Shown here piece after piece: positions 1-12,248 of a stretch of DNA of 64,000 nucleotides. Origin of the DNA: Maratus speciosus. Lineage: Eukaryota > Arthropoda > Arachnida > Araneae > Salticidae. The stretch's first letter is position 1. Every line of letters begins with the position of its first letter. Position numbers and translations under genes: made by a program. The stretch is taken from the NCBI GenBank assembly GCA_963932465.1, contig OZ010787.1:18183936-18247935 (forward strand), read 5' to 3'. Below the pieces are notes generated by a model. The model searched no databases, was not told the DNA's origin, and saw only the letters and a list, made by a program, of their open reading frames with translations.

Positions 1-1039
1 ATACATGTCACATATTAAGCTGAAATTTAAAACATGCCTAAAGCTACTGAAATTGCACTTCCAGGAATTACTATTCATAGGCAGCTATGCATCCAGTTCT
101 TTGCATATCCCTGTATATGATTTTATTTATGCTTAAATCTGCAATCCTAAAATCTGCACATCATTGCAGATGTAAACAGTGAAACTTTCAGTTCAGCTGT
201 AGGGTTAAAATTAGACTTTTTTATATTTTTATGTCATTCTGTAGGTATTTTAATATATGTTAATATGACTGAATTAATGCTTTTTCATGAAGGAAGTACA
301 AATAAATTTCTGAAAAAAAATCGAGATATTATTGATTTCACTAGCAATTGCAATCTTTTTACCAAATATATTTATGTATATCAATCAAGCTTTTTTTGGT
401 TATAAAGTCTGGCTAAAACAAATAAAATTTCCTTATTTTATGATTTTGATGGGAATCAGTAGGGTACCTTTATAAGGCAAGATTTATTGAATAATTCAAG
501 ATAAATGCATCTCATCTTTATTATGCATATTTAGTTATACTTTAATTATTTATTTGACCATTTAATAATTTCATCATTTTTTAAATTATCTTAATTTTCA
601 TTATTTTGCTATTTTCATTATTACCTAATTATTTCAATATTTTACTATATTGTAAGCATTCATTATAATTTTGATTGCATTGTTACATTCAAATTACTGT
701 TTAAAAATGTAAACAAAGCAATGACCAGAAATCTGCAAAATTCTAAAATTTGCACAACCTCTGGTCCCAAGCTATGTGAATTTGAGGGAGTACTGTATTC
801 TACAAACATCTCTAAATATAGTTCAGCTTCAAAATTTATAACTGAATTAAAAAGCACTTTTAAGCAATTCATTCTCATACTCCATAATGCTTATGAATTC
901 TTTTGTATAGTTCTGTATATGATCTATAGCATTTATACATACCATATAGTATGTGAAAATTTAGTTACTAGTTAGTAAACTTAAAATTGTATACCATAAC
1001 TAAAAGCCCACTTCCAGCTATTATCACTTATAGATAGTA
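1..1039. other. Upstream Fer/Fps intron, no feature seen
   Basis: AT-rich sequence upstream of the first kinase exon in the window. It presumably belongs to an intron of the Fer/Fps gene, because the exon at 2242 begins inside the catalytic domain. I searched for the preceding kinase motifs (HRDLAARN, DFG, APE) by eye and found none here. The short ORFs have no family resemblance. Confidence 0.5.
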
Positions 1040-1680
1040 CTTTATCTGATATATTTTGTGTGTCTTTGTAAATGAATGATAAATGCTATGCATGCACATC
1101 ATGTTCTACAACAAGCATCTTGTAGTAAATCTCAGTAATGTATATGAATTTCATCATGTTACAAATACTGTAACATAATTAAAATAAGCTGCAATCAGTT
1201 TTTCCCTGTAGACCATTTTATAACGAAATTATTTTGTATGACACTGTAAATGAATGATAAATCCGTTGCACTCTAGCTTCTACAGAAAGCATGTTTTAGT
1301 GCACCTCCAAAATTCATATCAATTTCATTATTATTGGAACAGCATAACATCATTAAAATGCATTGCAAATTATTTTTCTCCCATAGATTTTAATTTAATG
1401 AAATTCTTTTGAGTGCCCTTGTCAGTGAGCTGTAAGTGCTGCATATAACATTCTATAGTAAACACCTTGTATTACCCCTCAATAAAATATATAAATTTCA
1501 TTATGTTTCAAATAGTGAATGTCATTAAAATATTCCACACAATATTTTCACCATAGACCATAATGTAATGGAATTCTTTTGAGTGTCCGTGTAAAGGAAC
1601 TATAAATGCTATGCACTTTATGTTTAATACTGAACATGCCATAGTAAACCTGATTAATATCAATTACATGGCAATCTGAG
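1040..1680 (+). repeat. Four diverged ~175-bp tandem units
   Basis: A recurring block of the form TTTTG-TGT-CTTTGTAAATGAATGATAAATGCT starts near 1054, 1231, 1407 and 1577, giving spacings of 177, 176 and 170 bp. Each unit also has a 'catagaccatt..aatgaaatt' part and a 'tatagtaaa' part. The copies differ at many positions, so this is an old local tandem duplication in the kinase intron. No coding potential is seen. Confidence 0.7.
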
Positions 1681-2241
1681 TATATTTATGTGAGTTAAAG
1701 GCTTGGACAGATGAACCAAATTCATAAGCACTTTTCAACTACATTGAAAAGTATTAGAAAGAAATATTTTTGATGGAAAGCAAAGAAACACAGCTGGAGA
1801 AGCAAATAAATGAGAGTTAAAATGATAAATGAAGAGAATTTTTCAAAATAAAATAATAAGCAATTGTTCAACTGTGAAATTTGGTTTCAAAATCAATAAT
1901 ACATCAAATCAATAGTTGTTGTTGCATGACAATGTTTTGCCATTCAATTACAATTTGACAAATAAATAAATAAAATATAGAGATCATTTCCTGTGTCTTA
2001 AAGTTAATTTTCTAAGGTAATAAGTTAATTCAAAACTATCTCATTTTAAACTTATTCTAATAAGTAAATTCTATGAAAATCTCTTTAAATGGATCCAGTG
2101 ATGTATAAATTAAAAGAATACCTATTAAAGGCTTTTAAAAAATTTCTTTATTTTCCTTTTTATAAATTTTGATTGCAGATTGTTTTGTTTATTACTTTAT
2201 CATATTATTTATTCATAATGAGATGAAATATATATTTATAG

Positions 2242-2364
2242 GCAGGTACACTAGTCTTTGTGATGTCTGGAGCTACGGTGTTCTTATGTGGGAAATTTTT
2301 TCCTTGGGAAGTACCCCATATGCTGGGTGGTCAAATAGCAAAGCAAGAGAAATGATTGATTCAG
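2242..2364 (+). CDS. FER: Fer/Fps tyrosine kinase, penultimate coding exon
   Basis: A 123-bp internal exon of a non-receptor tyrosine kinase of the Fes/Fer family. These are cytoplasmic F-BAR/SH2 kinases acting in adhesion and actin signalling. The acceptor is 'tttatag' before 2242 and the donor is 'tcag|gtaaat' after 2364; both introns are phase 1. The peptide begins [18 protein letters not shown] and continues through [14 protein letters not shown] to AREMIDSG. This is the C-lobe segment (subdomain IX, helix F) with the invariant DxWSxG. The 'S-L-C-D-V-W' form, with Cys in place of the more usual Ser before the Asp, is as I recall it in insect Fps. The reading frame joins exactly to the exon at 12106. 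The N-terminal F-BAR, SH2 and N-lobe exons lie before the window. Family assignment is strong; Fes versus Fer orthology rests on invertebrates having a single gene. Confidence 0.88.
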
Positions 2365-2621
2365 GTAAATCCTCATTCACTTATGATCATTTGAATGCTG
2401 AATTTTTAATTGGACTGTGAAAGACTTTCAAAGATCTGAAAATTCAAATTGATCCATTTTCTTTGATGAACCATGAAAAATTACCCCTGAAACATTTTAG
2501 GTAGCTTTCATTACAAAAAGCTACCTATTGCAGCCGTTCGGAGGAAAGAGATTAAAAAAAATTTTGGTATATTTTCATCGATCATGACCCCCAGACCCTG
2601 AAACCACCCTCCGTTCAAAAT

Positions 2622-2653
<32 letters not shown>
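2622..2653. repeat. (AT)n microsatellite
   Basis: About 16 uninterrupted AT dinucleotides immediately before the first unit of the 330-bp tandem array. Confidence 0.9.
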
Positions 2654-2655
<2 letters not shown>

Positions 2656-4742
2656 CCTTTGTCATACTGTAACTCTAGTATTTATGAACCGATTTGGATG
2701 TAATTCGGTGTGTACATAGTACATACCAATGTCTCGACCGAGTTCATTGGCCAGCTTCATCTGCCATTTTGTTTCAAAATGGCGGCCATTTAAAATTTTT
2801 TTAAAAATTTAAAATTTGAAATGTGGTACCAAAATATTGAAAATGGAAAAATATTTTTTCTTATGTATTTGACCTTTATACAAAGACTCCGGAGCAGTTT
2901 TTGTTTCGTCTATATCTTAAAAAATGGCTGAGTTATAGCATTTTGAATTTCTAGCATGGCTGACATTTTGAAACGTCCTGAATTTTGTCACGCGATAAAA
3001 GGCGTATTTATGAACCGATTTGGATGTACCTTGGCATGTACATAGTACATACAAATATCTTGACCGAGTTCGTTGGCCAGCTTCATCCGCCATCTAGTTT
3101 CAAAATGGCGACCATTTAAAAAAAAATTTTTTAATTTAAAATTTAAAATGAGATACCAAAAAATTAGATAATGAAAAAGATTTTTTTCGTATGTGTTTTA
3201 CCTTAATACAAAGATTCCGGAACAGGTTTTGTTTCGTCTATATCTAAAAAAATGGCTGACTTATAGCATTTTGAATTACTATTGTGGCTGACATTTTAAA
3301 ACGACCTGATTTTTGTCACGTGATAACAGGCGTATTTATGAATCGATTTGGATGTAACTTGGTCTGTCTCTGTACATAGTACATACCAATGTCTCGACTG
3401 AGTTCGTTGGCCAGCTTCTTTCACCATCTTGTTTCAAAAGGGTTGCCATTTAAAAAAAATTTAAGGTATTAAAAAATTGGAAAATGAAAAAGATTTTTTT
3501 TTTATTTGTTACTAAGATACAAGACCTTGATACAAAGATTCAGGAGCAGTTTTTGTTTCTGAAAATTTGTTCTTTTGTTTATATCTTAAAAAATGGTTGA
3601 ATTATAGCACTTTGAATTTCTAGCATGGCTAACACTTTGAAACGATCTTGTATTTGCCACGCGATAACACACGTATTCGCCTATTTCGATGTAAGAAGGC
3701 ATGTGGATTAGGGTGGGTCGAAAAAACCGAAATATTTACAATCGAAATGTAATAGAGTGGAAAAGTTGCCTTTTGTAGTAAAAAATGAATTCGTAAAATA
3801 TTATACCAATCGGTTAATATCTTTTACCGCCGCAAGGGGGCCAAAGTTTCAAACGATCGCTAAAAACATGTTTTTTTTATATATTTTTTTTAATTATCCA
3901 AACGTACTAATACAATTTCTAATAAGACGCAATAGCTACATGAAGATATAAGAAACGTCCCGGTAAATGGTCATTATGATAAAATCATATCTTTTACTGC
4001 CGCAAAGGGACCATATTTTTAAAAAAAATGTAAACATTTTAAATTTTCAGTTTTTCTAAATTTTTATATATTTTATAATATGTGTAGAAGTAAATAAATT
4101 TACTTTAAATCTATTAATATGTCATAAATTTTGTTAACTATGTGTCATAGACTGGAAAATAAAAACGGTAATCATTCATTGTTCTGGATGATTGCTTCAT
4201 CTACAACTGTTTTCTGCATATCAGCAGTTCATATACCACAAATCACAAAAATGATATAAAATGAACAAAATATTTTAGCATTTTATTAATTAAAATTCAG
4301 AGATGTTTAACCTAAACGAATTAAATAAAATTAAAATGAAGAAGTATTTAATGTAAATGAATTTTATAATATGACTCGCATTCAAATAAAGCCATTGTTC
4401 CTCGAGAGGCCGAAATTGATCATATTTGAACCTCACTCTGTTCTGATCCACAAACTTTTCCAGCACTTCAGTGACTAATTTCACGCATTTTTATACTGAA
4501 TAAGGGGGAATAGGAAAGTTATAACAGCTGGTATCTTTAATCGAACATTCTAAACTCACCAACGTTGTTAGATCGTCAGTCGGTAGACAAACCGCAACAG
4601 GTGGTTTCGTTAGTTTACAGTTTTGCCTTTCGACTAAAACAATTTTAAGCTTCAAAGTTCAAGTCTGGAATGATGAAATGACAGATGGCACTATTCGAGT
4701 CCACAGAACTTCGTGTTTTGGTATTTTTCAATTTTGGCAATC

Positions 4743-4806
4743 GGCTGATGCAGTACACTTTTAGGATGTACTCAAAGTGTACATCCTGAAAGTGTACTGC
4801 ATCAGT
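4743..4806. repeat. Short hairpin inside the foldback centre
   Basis: Arms of about 29 nt, beginning 'ctgatgcagtacactttt' on the left, face each other around a loop of a few bases. They differ at only one or two positions. The hairpin lies in the asymmetric centre of the larger palindrome. Confidence 0.7.
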
Positions 4807-5090
4807 TAGTTCACAATTAAAGTAAATCAATCATGTTTTTCAGATTCTGTGGGCTATAATTAGTAACACCCGTTACTTGCCATATCATATATGAAAGATT
4901 ATAGTTCGTGTAATTTCACGAAATGCCTGTTTTTCGCAAATCATGAAAATAGCCTCATTAGAATGATGGAGGAGAGGACATCAGGACACCAGCCATAAAG
5001 AAAATTGCCAAAGCACAAAGACCTGTCGACACGAATAGTACCATCCGTCACTTCATCATTCCAGACTTGAACTTTGAAGCTTAAATTTGT

Positions 5091-5447
5091 ATGGATTTAA
5101 TCAAGTGGCAAAACTGTAAACTAACGAAACCACCTGTTATGGTTTGTCTATCGACTGACAATCTAACGACGCTGGTGAGTTTCGAATGTTCGATTAAAGA
5201 TACCAGCAGTTATAATTTTTCTTGTCCCGCTCAATCAGCAGAAAGATGCGTGAAATTAGTCTCTGACGTGCTGGTAAAGTTTGTGGACCAGAACAGAGGG
5301 AGGATCACATATGATCAATTTCGGCCTCTCGAGGAACAATGGCTTTATTTGGAAGCAAGTCATCTTATAAAATTCAATTACTTTAAATATTTCTTCATTT
5401 TAAGTCTATTTAATCCGTTTCGGTTAAACATGTCTGTATTTTAATTA
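5091..5447 (+). pseudogene. Unknown transposon ORF remnant (117 aa) in foldback arm
   Basis: An open frame of 117 codons in the right arm. Its second half, from about residue 55, reads VKLVSDVLVKFVDQNRG and then TYDQFRPLEEQWLYLEASH before a Lys/Phe/Tyr-rich tail. A diverged copy of this half lies on the minus strand of the left arm (4484-4290), with the same motif and roughly 80% identical residues. Conservation in both arms suggests it derives from the 3' end of an autonomous element's ORF. I cannot name the family, and neither copy has a convincing start. Confidence 0.4.
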
Positions 5448-6432
5448 ATAAAATAGTAAAATAATTTGTTCATTTTATATCATTTTTGAGATTTTAACTA
5501 TATGAACTGCCGATATGCAGCAAAACAGCAGTGGATGTCAAGACAAATGAATGAATACAGTTTTTATTTTCCAGACTCTAACAAATAGTTAACAAAATTT
5601 ATGACATATTAATAGGTATGAAGTAAATTTATTTACTTCTAGACATATTATAGAAATTATAAAAATTTAGAAAAAATAAAAATTTGAAATTTTTACAATT
5701 TTTTTGTTAAATATGGTCCCTTTGCGGCAGTAAAAGATATGACTTAATCATAAGGAAAATTTGCTGGGACATTTCTTATTTCTTCATGTAGCTATTGCGT
5801 CCTATTAGAAATTGTATTCGTACGTTCGGATAATTTTTTAAAAAATGTAAAAAAAAAAACATGTTTTTTGCAATTTTTTTAAAATTTGTCCCCCTTGCGG
5901 CGGTAAAAGATATTAACTGATCGGTTTAATATTTTACGAATTTATTTTTTATTACAAAAGGCAACTTTTCCGCTCTATTACATTTTGATTATAAATATTT
6001 CGGTTTTTTCGACCCACCCTAATGTGGGGTAGTATACATCAATATCTTGACCAATTCGCTGGCGAGCTTCATCAGCCATCTTGTTTCAAAATGGCGGCCA
6101 TCAAATTAAAATTTTTTTATTGAAAGTGAGGTGCAAAAAAATTAGAAATTGAAAAAGGTTTCTTTCTTAAGTATTTGACCTTGATATAAGGATTCAGGAG
6201 CATTTTTTGTTTGTCTTTATCTTAAAAAATGGCTCAGATATAGCAGTTTCAATTTCTAATGTGGGTGACATTTTGAAAAATCTGATTTTTTGCCTGCGAC
6301 AGCACTCTTATATATCAACCGATTCCGATGTGAGTGAGCATGTGCACAGCAATTACTAAGGTCTCGACCAAGTTCACTGGTTAGCCTCATCCACCATGTT
6401 GTCTTAAAATGGCAGGCACTTTAAGAAATCGC

Positions 6433-9143
6433 CGAATTTGGCAGCCAATTATAAGTTACTTTAAATAAAAGCAGCTTGGATAAAGCTGACTAATTTCATG
6501 AAATTCTCATTCATAATGATTTAGTATTGATAAAAATTAGTATTGAATCTCCTATATTCGGTTTCCACTAAATTGAGCTTTGTGTGTTTGAATAATATAA
6601 GTTGGCTTTTTTAAAATAAGGAATGTGAAAGCTACCTCTTCCTCCCGGCACTGGCCGGAAGGACTTTTTTCTCTTTGAAATAAACAATATGTAAAACATT
6701 CTTGTTCACCATTGTCGCAATGACTGTTTTTAAAATTCTGTTATGAATTTTGCCATTCATTTGTTACAGATTTTCAAAGCAGTTTCTGTAACAACATGCA
6801 ATCCTTAATTTAATTTTTATTACACAAACTTCATAGTTTGAATTGGTATAAATTGTAGCATTAAAATAAAATTCTATTTGTTTAAACTTATGTAAATAAT
6901 TATTAAAAGTATTACACTATTATGTATCTTAAGTTTGTCAAAAGACATTTTTATATTTAATAATGGTGATAGTGTGATAATGGTGTTTCATTTCAATAAT
7001 GTTTGAATTTTAGAAAAGGCTCATTAGTATTTTCAAACTTTTGAGTATATGAATATTTTACTCTTTGCAATTGAAACATTTTATTTTTAATTTTATAATA
7101 GTTGTTTGTTAGATACAGAAGATACTCTTAGTTTAAAAAATTTTGTTGTCATTTTCACGTATATTTTGAACAAGTTATAAGTGAATTAACATACATTCAT
7201 TTAAAAGTTTGTACACATAGTTTATAAATATTTTTTTCTTAATGTATGATGTCCGTTTCAAAAATAATAAGAGTTGCACATTCATTTAAAATTTCTCTAC
7301 AAAATGCTGTAGAAATACAGAATCTTTTATGATATTTTTTGGTATTTGATTGCTTTAGTATAGTGCTAGGTTGTATGAAATACCAACATTGGCTGTTTTT
7401 GTTCCATTTGTATTTGAAATGCTAATTTGTAGAACAATTTAAACAAAAAAATACGCTGATACACAACCCATATAGCATTATGATGTCATATTGGGACTTT
7501 GTGACCATCAGTATGTTATCACATAACATGGATGTGAAGTTGTTATAGCCGTTTTTAAGCCCTTTTGTGTCATCACACAGTGACTTCACTACTTTGTGAA
7601 GTCACAGTATGACCAATTTGTGTAAAGGATAACATTTGTGACGGGTGATCCTGAGCTTCCAACAACTATGCATCGGGCCTAGTAACTCTGCTTAAACTTT
7701 TCTACTGATGGTAACATCAACACTGTTCTCATTGCCACTTACCTATATTTAATGCAGTTTTACCAGTTTAAATTACCAGTCTTTCAGTAACTTTATTAGT
7801 ATTATACTTATTACAATAGCATTAATAATTTATTTACCTTTAATTACTTAGTCGTGATAGTTACTTACCTTTTCTAGACAGAATTCAACCTTAAATATCT
7901 TTTACTTAACTTATCTTCCATCCATTTACTGTGTATATATGTCGTTAAGCCTTCGTTTCCCGTATCTTAAACTGTCCATGTAATGCTAAAAGAAGCTTGT
8001 GACATTCTGAGCTAATGATCTATTCCACAGTAGATGGCGACATAGGTATGCTATAATTGAATGGACGACAAGCATTTCTGACATTACACAACGTCACGAT
8101 GGATTATAGCTAATCAGCTTCTTGATTTTTCCCACAAGCGTTCACCAAAAGCCAATCAAATACCACAATGCTTGTGGGAAACATTGGGAGCTCTGCCTAG
8201 TGTGTGTGGTCAATTGAATCGATTTCATCGATCTCATATTTGCATATCTAAAATGATACTGGCAGCTCATTGGTGATTCCATGATGAGAAATCATTCACG
8301 TGTCGATCTGGCCACGATATAAGTACTCCATGATCAGTTAAAATCATAGCTTCATTTTTACTTCTCCCTTGTGGGGAAGCTCTCAAGTAAACTTGAATGC
8401 TCGAGAAGCCATCGGCATTCATAGGTAATTAAGTTTAATAGTGTGATTGTCTTATGAGTTCTTTTAACCAATGTTCTGTCTGTGATATTTTACTCAAGTT
8501 AATCGTTTTTACTGTGCATCATTATGTTTCTACACGTAATGCTGTGATTGTCATCTGTTTTCTGAGTTTGTTTTAAATCAAGTTATCTTGATATTCTGAT
8601 GTCATCTTACATAAATAAATGTTAACTAAAGTCCAAATCAAAGATTTTGTTTTCTTCATTTTTCTTAAGTAATCTTTACATTAATTTATACTTCTGCTTT
8701 TTCTTCAGTGTGTCACTCCAACCAGCTAATGCTTTCACAGTGTTAATCCTCTGCTATATTTAATTATCTACTATGCACTACTCTTCTCTTACTTCAAATT
8801 ACACTTCTTCCTCACTTGTTTACTATCAGTGCGCTGCGATTGCACAATTCTTAAACACCGATCGCAGTTGCTGAGGAAGTAGGCTGAAATTCTGGTTTCC
8901 TCCTCGAGAACTGTGATGCAAAGTGCATGCGCATATTAGTACAGCACTGTAATTGGATTACATTGGATAGAACCTTTCCTGTCACTAGACTTTCCTTATT
9001 CTTGTTTGATTCTGTTTGTGTTGGATCACACCGAAGTCGATATTCTGCTTTTGTTGTATTTTCGGAGGTTCTATTCCATTGTTAAAATCTATGATATCAT
9101 TGTAAATTATAAGTCCTGTCCATTTTTTCATTTGTTTGTCAAA
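6433..9143. other. Intronic spacer with a perfect small hairpin
   Basis: AT-rich intron sequence with no coding signal. A 10-bp perfect inverted repeat, 'gtgacttcac' and 'gtgaagtcac', separated by a few bases, lies at about 7581-7606. From about 7640 to 8900 base composition is less AT-rich and lacks simple repeats. This could be the 5' non-coding part of the element that carries the 9144 ORF, but I see no terminal repeat to prove it. Confidence 0.4.
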
Positions 9144-9713
9144 ATGAATGACAGAGATCAACCGAAAAAGAAAAAAAATTCTGATCAAAAGTTTCGATCA
9201 GAATATTCTACAAAGTGGCCTTGTTTGCATCCTTCAGATAATTCACCTTATGAAGCATTCTGCACGATTTGCGAAAGTAGTTTTCATGTCAATCATGGTA
9301 GAAAATTTGATTCCTTGCATCATACATGGTCAGGCAGCCATCGGAAGAACAATGAACGGAAAACGATAGTAAAAAAAAATGCCAGACACTTTTTTGTTGA
9401 AAGCAATTTATCCATAAGTATAATCAAATCAAAAATGCTGTTTTTGTCATTTATTATTGAACTTAATGTGCCATTTAATGCAGCTGACCATGCAGGCCAT
9501 CTGTTTAGAGTGATGTTTCTAGATTTGGAAATCGCCAAGCAATATGCTAGTGCTCACACAAAAACGACAGCCATTTTAAAATGTATGGCAAATAAAACCT
9601 GCTCTGATATAGTTACTATTTTAAAATGTATGCCATTTTCAATGGCAACTGGTGGCAGCAATGACCAAAATGCTGTTAAACTACACCCCATTTGCTTGTT
9701 GAAAGGGAAATGA
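9144..9713 (+). pseudogene. hAT-like transposase N-terminal fragment with BED-like finger
   Basis: The ATG at 9144 opens a 189-codon frame. The frame is open further upstream, but that part looks like non-coding leader. After a Lys-rich start, the segment KFRSEYSTKWPCLHPSDNSP, then FCTICESSFHVNHGRKFDSLHH, then SGSHRK has the spacing of a C2H2-type BED finger (CxxC, later H, then H). The following FNAADHAGHLFRVMF resembles the 'ADH..ElfK.mFpDS.IAk' region of domesticated or hAT-like transposases. The rest of the transposase (RNase H fold, dimerisation domain) is absent, and the frame ends in non-homologous sequence, so this is a truncated copy. No splice sites suggest host use. Confidence 0.5.
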
Positions 9714-9948
9714 ATAAGCCAAAACAAAATTTCAATCGGAGATTTTCAGTTAAATTTTCATGATGAATACATATTGGGATAAAAGGTAAGTTTTGTATTT
9801 TGATTTGTAAAATCTCCCCTATTTTAATATGTTTGATAGTTAAATCAATGTATTTCAAAAAAGTGTTATTTATAATGTATTTAAAAATATTTTATGCTAA
9901 TAATTTTGGGCTTTTTTTTTTTAATGACTACACTTGATGCTTTAAAAC

Positions 9949-10626
9949 TAGAGTTGCAAAGGGCGGAAAAAACTGGGTTTATATCCCGGAATAAACCAGG
10001 TTTTTTGGGAGGGAAATTAAAAAAATCCCGGGAGTTTTTAGCAAGTTTTAGGCATGAATTTTTTTTTTTTTTTTTTCGATATGAACAGAATGCTTTATTC
10101 ATAAATATAGAAAAATAGGTTCAGTTTACATGAAAACTAATGAAATATGTGCTTAATTTGCAATAATAATAAGTAAGATAAATTAAAATATCATAAGTAA
10201 TTTGATATTTTAATTGTGGATAATTAAAAAGTGAAAGAGGCAGGTGACAGATTCATCTTGCCTGACATAATGTAAACATCACTCATATTTTACGAATAAA
10301 CTAATATAAACAAACAGAAAATCAACAAAAGTAAAAGACGTTAATGGAAAAAGAAATATAATATAGAGTATGCCTGAATAGTAGATATGCCAGCTAGCAA
10401 ACTTTAAATGACAAATGATAAGTTTGGTGAATTCATGAGGAAAAATCTATCTTAAACTTTTCAGAACAGTGCCTGAAATTATGAAAAATAAAAATTATAA
10501 ATTGAAAAATGTCTGGTTCTGTTTACTTTCAAAACTCCTGCAAAATTTCCAATATTCCCGGTTTACTCCCCAATATTCTCTATTTTATTCCTGCCCCTCA
10601 AAATCAGCAGGTTTTTTGCAACTCTG
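9949..10626. mobile_element. hAT-type MITE, 678 bp
   Basis: The left end 'tagagttgcaaaggg' and the right end 'ttttttgcaactctg' are inverted complements. They are flanked by an 8-bp duplication with one mismatch: 'tttaaaac' (9941-9948) and 'cttaaaac' (10627-10634). Sub-terminal 'gggagggaaattaaaaaaatc' and 'cccggtttactccccaat' are also inverted-type. Eight-base duplications and short CAG-type TIRs are the hAT signature. There is no ORF of its own, so it is non-autonomous. Confidence 0.72.
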
Positions 10627-10634
10627 CTTAAAAC

Positions 10635-12105
10635 TGCACATTTTCTATCTTCAAACTACACATTTGTACTCGCAGAGGTCGGCAGCCCAGTGATCAGATT
10701 TTACCTGAACCTGGCTGATCTCATTGGAGACCTTATTTTACTTCATGGGAGAGATGAGAAACATACTGATTACTGAATTCAATTTAATTTTAGTTTTTAA
10801 GATTATTTGTGGTGAAATATATATTAAAAATTAAGAAGAAAGAGGAAAATAAAATGTAATATGACAATTTGTTGAATTGAAATTAGAGTTCAAAATTTTA
10901 AACTTTATTTATTTTTCCTGTTGGCAACTTTTAACTATGCCATTATCAACAAAGGATAATTTTGTACCTTGTAAGCAGAGTAAAGAATATGGAGGGAAAT
11001 TTCATGCTGTGTAAAGGATGTCTGTTGTTACATTTTACTGTATTTACAATAGCTGATGATACCATATTATTATCTGCTCAAATATGGTCTTCTGCTGACA
11101 CCATATTGTCACCAATCTGCTCCTCTTAGTTTTCAAAGTACTCTTTTCTTACTTTTCTGTGATATTAAAGCTATACAACTTAAGTCATTTTAAGACATAA
11201 GTTTCAGTAATATTATTTATACCTACATCAATTTAAAGGATGTTTCATTGGCAACAACATCTTTTTGTTTGTTAGCTTCTATTGGTGATAATGTACAACA
11301 TTTTTAAGAGGAAGGTAATATGCAATAGCTGCATATTTTTAAGGGATTAGAGAAAGGCAGGCAGAATGAGCTGCTAAAAAGATGAGAAAAATATGAAATC
11401 TACAAAAGAGAAATGAAAAGCACATTAATAATAACTGAAATTTAGAAATGATAACCCAAGCTCATTTGTTTAAGATGGAAAAATTTGTATTCTAAAAATT
11501 GGATGTAAAAGTAATACACATAATAAAATCATAATAAAAGGAATACATATAAACTTATTTAGAAACTAGAAATTCTATTTAATAAAACATAACTTATTCC
11601 TTTGAGGTACATATTTCAGTTCACTTACTAAATGATTTTTTTGGTTAAAAACAGGTTTATTTGGTACATAGATTACACTATTGCATTTCTGGAACTTTTG
11701 AATCATACCATGTATATCTGCAAGGAATCATAGCACAAGGACAGCTCTGCCTTTAACGACAGTTGGTCATTTGATTGCAATTACTTCTGGTGTTATATTC
11801 TTAACCTCCTGGTGGGCCTAAAGTGCACAATGATATATTTTTAAATTTTGTTTTACATCTGTATGTGTTTATAGATAAGTTACCGAATCTTAGTCTTATG
11901 TTTCATACATAAATAAAAGATATTTTGTAAAATTTGGATGTCTATATATCTTTTATTTCTGCACATATAACTAAAAATCCACTATTACCCTTAGTTATGC
12001 ACACTGATTTTGACATGTGAAGTATTTTCAAGAAATTTTATTTGAAAATATGTGTGAATATGGATTCATTATTGTGAACTTAAATGTGTATTATTTTTAT
12101 TATAG
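10635..12105 (+). other. 3' part of the long kinase intron
   Basis: AT-rich intronic sequence running to the terminal kinase exon. I see no further terminal repeats or ORFs. It ends in the acceptor tract 'ttatttttattatag'. Confidence 0.6.
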
Positions 12106-12248
12106 GATACAGATTGGAGTCACCCCCAAATACACCAGAATATATTTATGAATTGATGATTAGAACATGGGATTATAATCCTGATAGGCGGCCCCATTTT
12201 AAAGAAATAAGAGAAACTTTAGAAAGTATTGCATCAACTTTTGTTTAG
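12106..12248 (+). CDS. FER: Fer/Fps tyrosine kinase, terminal exon
   Basis: The last coding exon, entered through acceptor 'ttattatag' before 12106 and closed by TAG at 12246-12248. Spliced to the exon ending at 2364, it restores Gly (G|GA) and reads YRLESPPNTPEYIYELM, then IRTWDYNPDRRPHFKEI, then RETLESIASTFV. This is kinase subdomains X-XI: the 'P..TPE.(I/M)Y.LM..W' helix and the terminal 'P..RPHF.EI' motif with its conserved Arg. The usual Cys-Trp is Thr-Trp here. The protein ends about 10 residues past the domain, as expected for Fer/Fps, which have no C-terminal regulatory tail. The intron before it is 9741 bp and full of repeats. Confidence 0.9.

Larger units (their letters stand above)
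3711..6020. mobile_element. Foldback-type palindromic element, ~2.3 kb
   Basis: The element opens with 'gggtgggtcgaaaaaaccg' and closes with the reverse complement 'cggttttttcgacccaccc', flanked by TTA/TAA. Inversion is not confined to the ends. Matching blocks (the CCGCAAGGGG..CATATTT segment, the 'gaggaacaatggctttattt' segment, the 'ttccagacttgaactttgaa' segment) occur in mirror order on both arms, so each arm is about 1.0-1.1 kb with a roughly 250-bp non-matching centre. The arms carry two inverted copies of the same C-terminal protein fragment (minus 4484-4290; plus ending 5444), sharing 'YDQFRPLEEQWLYL'. I do not recognise the protein. Inference: a foldback transposon made of two inverted 3' halves of a DNA transposon. 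Confidence 0.75.
2655..6432 (+). repeat. ~330-bp tandem array, split by a foldback element
   Basis: Units share 'tatttatgaaccgatttgg', a 'tacatagtacata' part, 'gagttcgttggccagcttc' and 'gtttcaaaatggcg(g/a)ccat', followed by an A/T-rich stretch and 'aaaatggctga..tatagca'. The first motif begins near 2680, 3005, 3333 and (diverged) 3674, then again near 6306. Sequence continuing unit 4 resumes at 6021. The period is about 325-330 bp. The array therefore had about five units, and the 3711-6020 palindrome landed inside the fourth. No protein is recognised. Confidence 0.75.

Noticed and set aside
721..975. 84-codon plus-strand ORF in the kinase intron
   Set aside because: No kinase motif or splice signals and low-complexity hydrophobic end; it looks like chance in AT-rich sequence.
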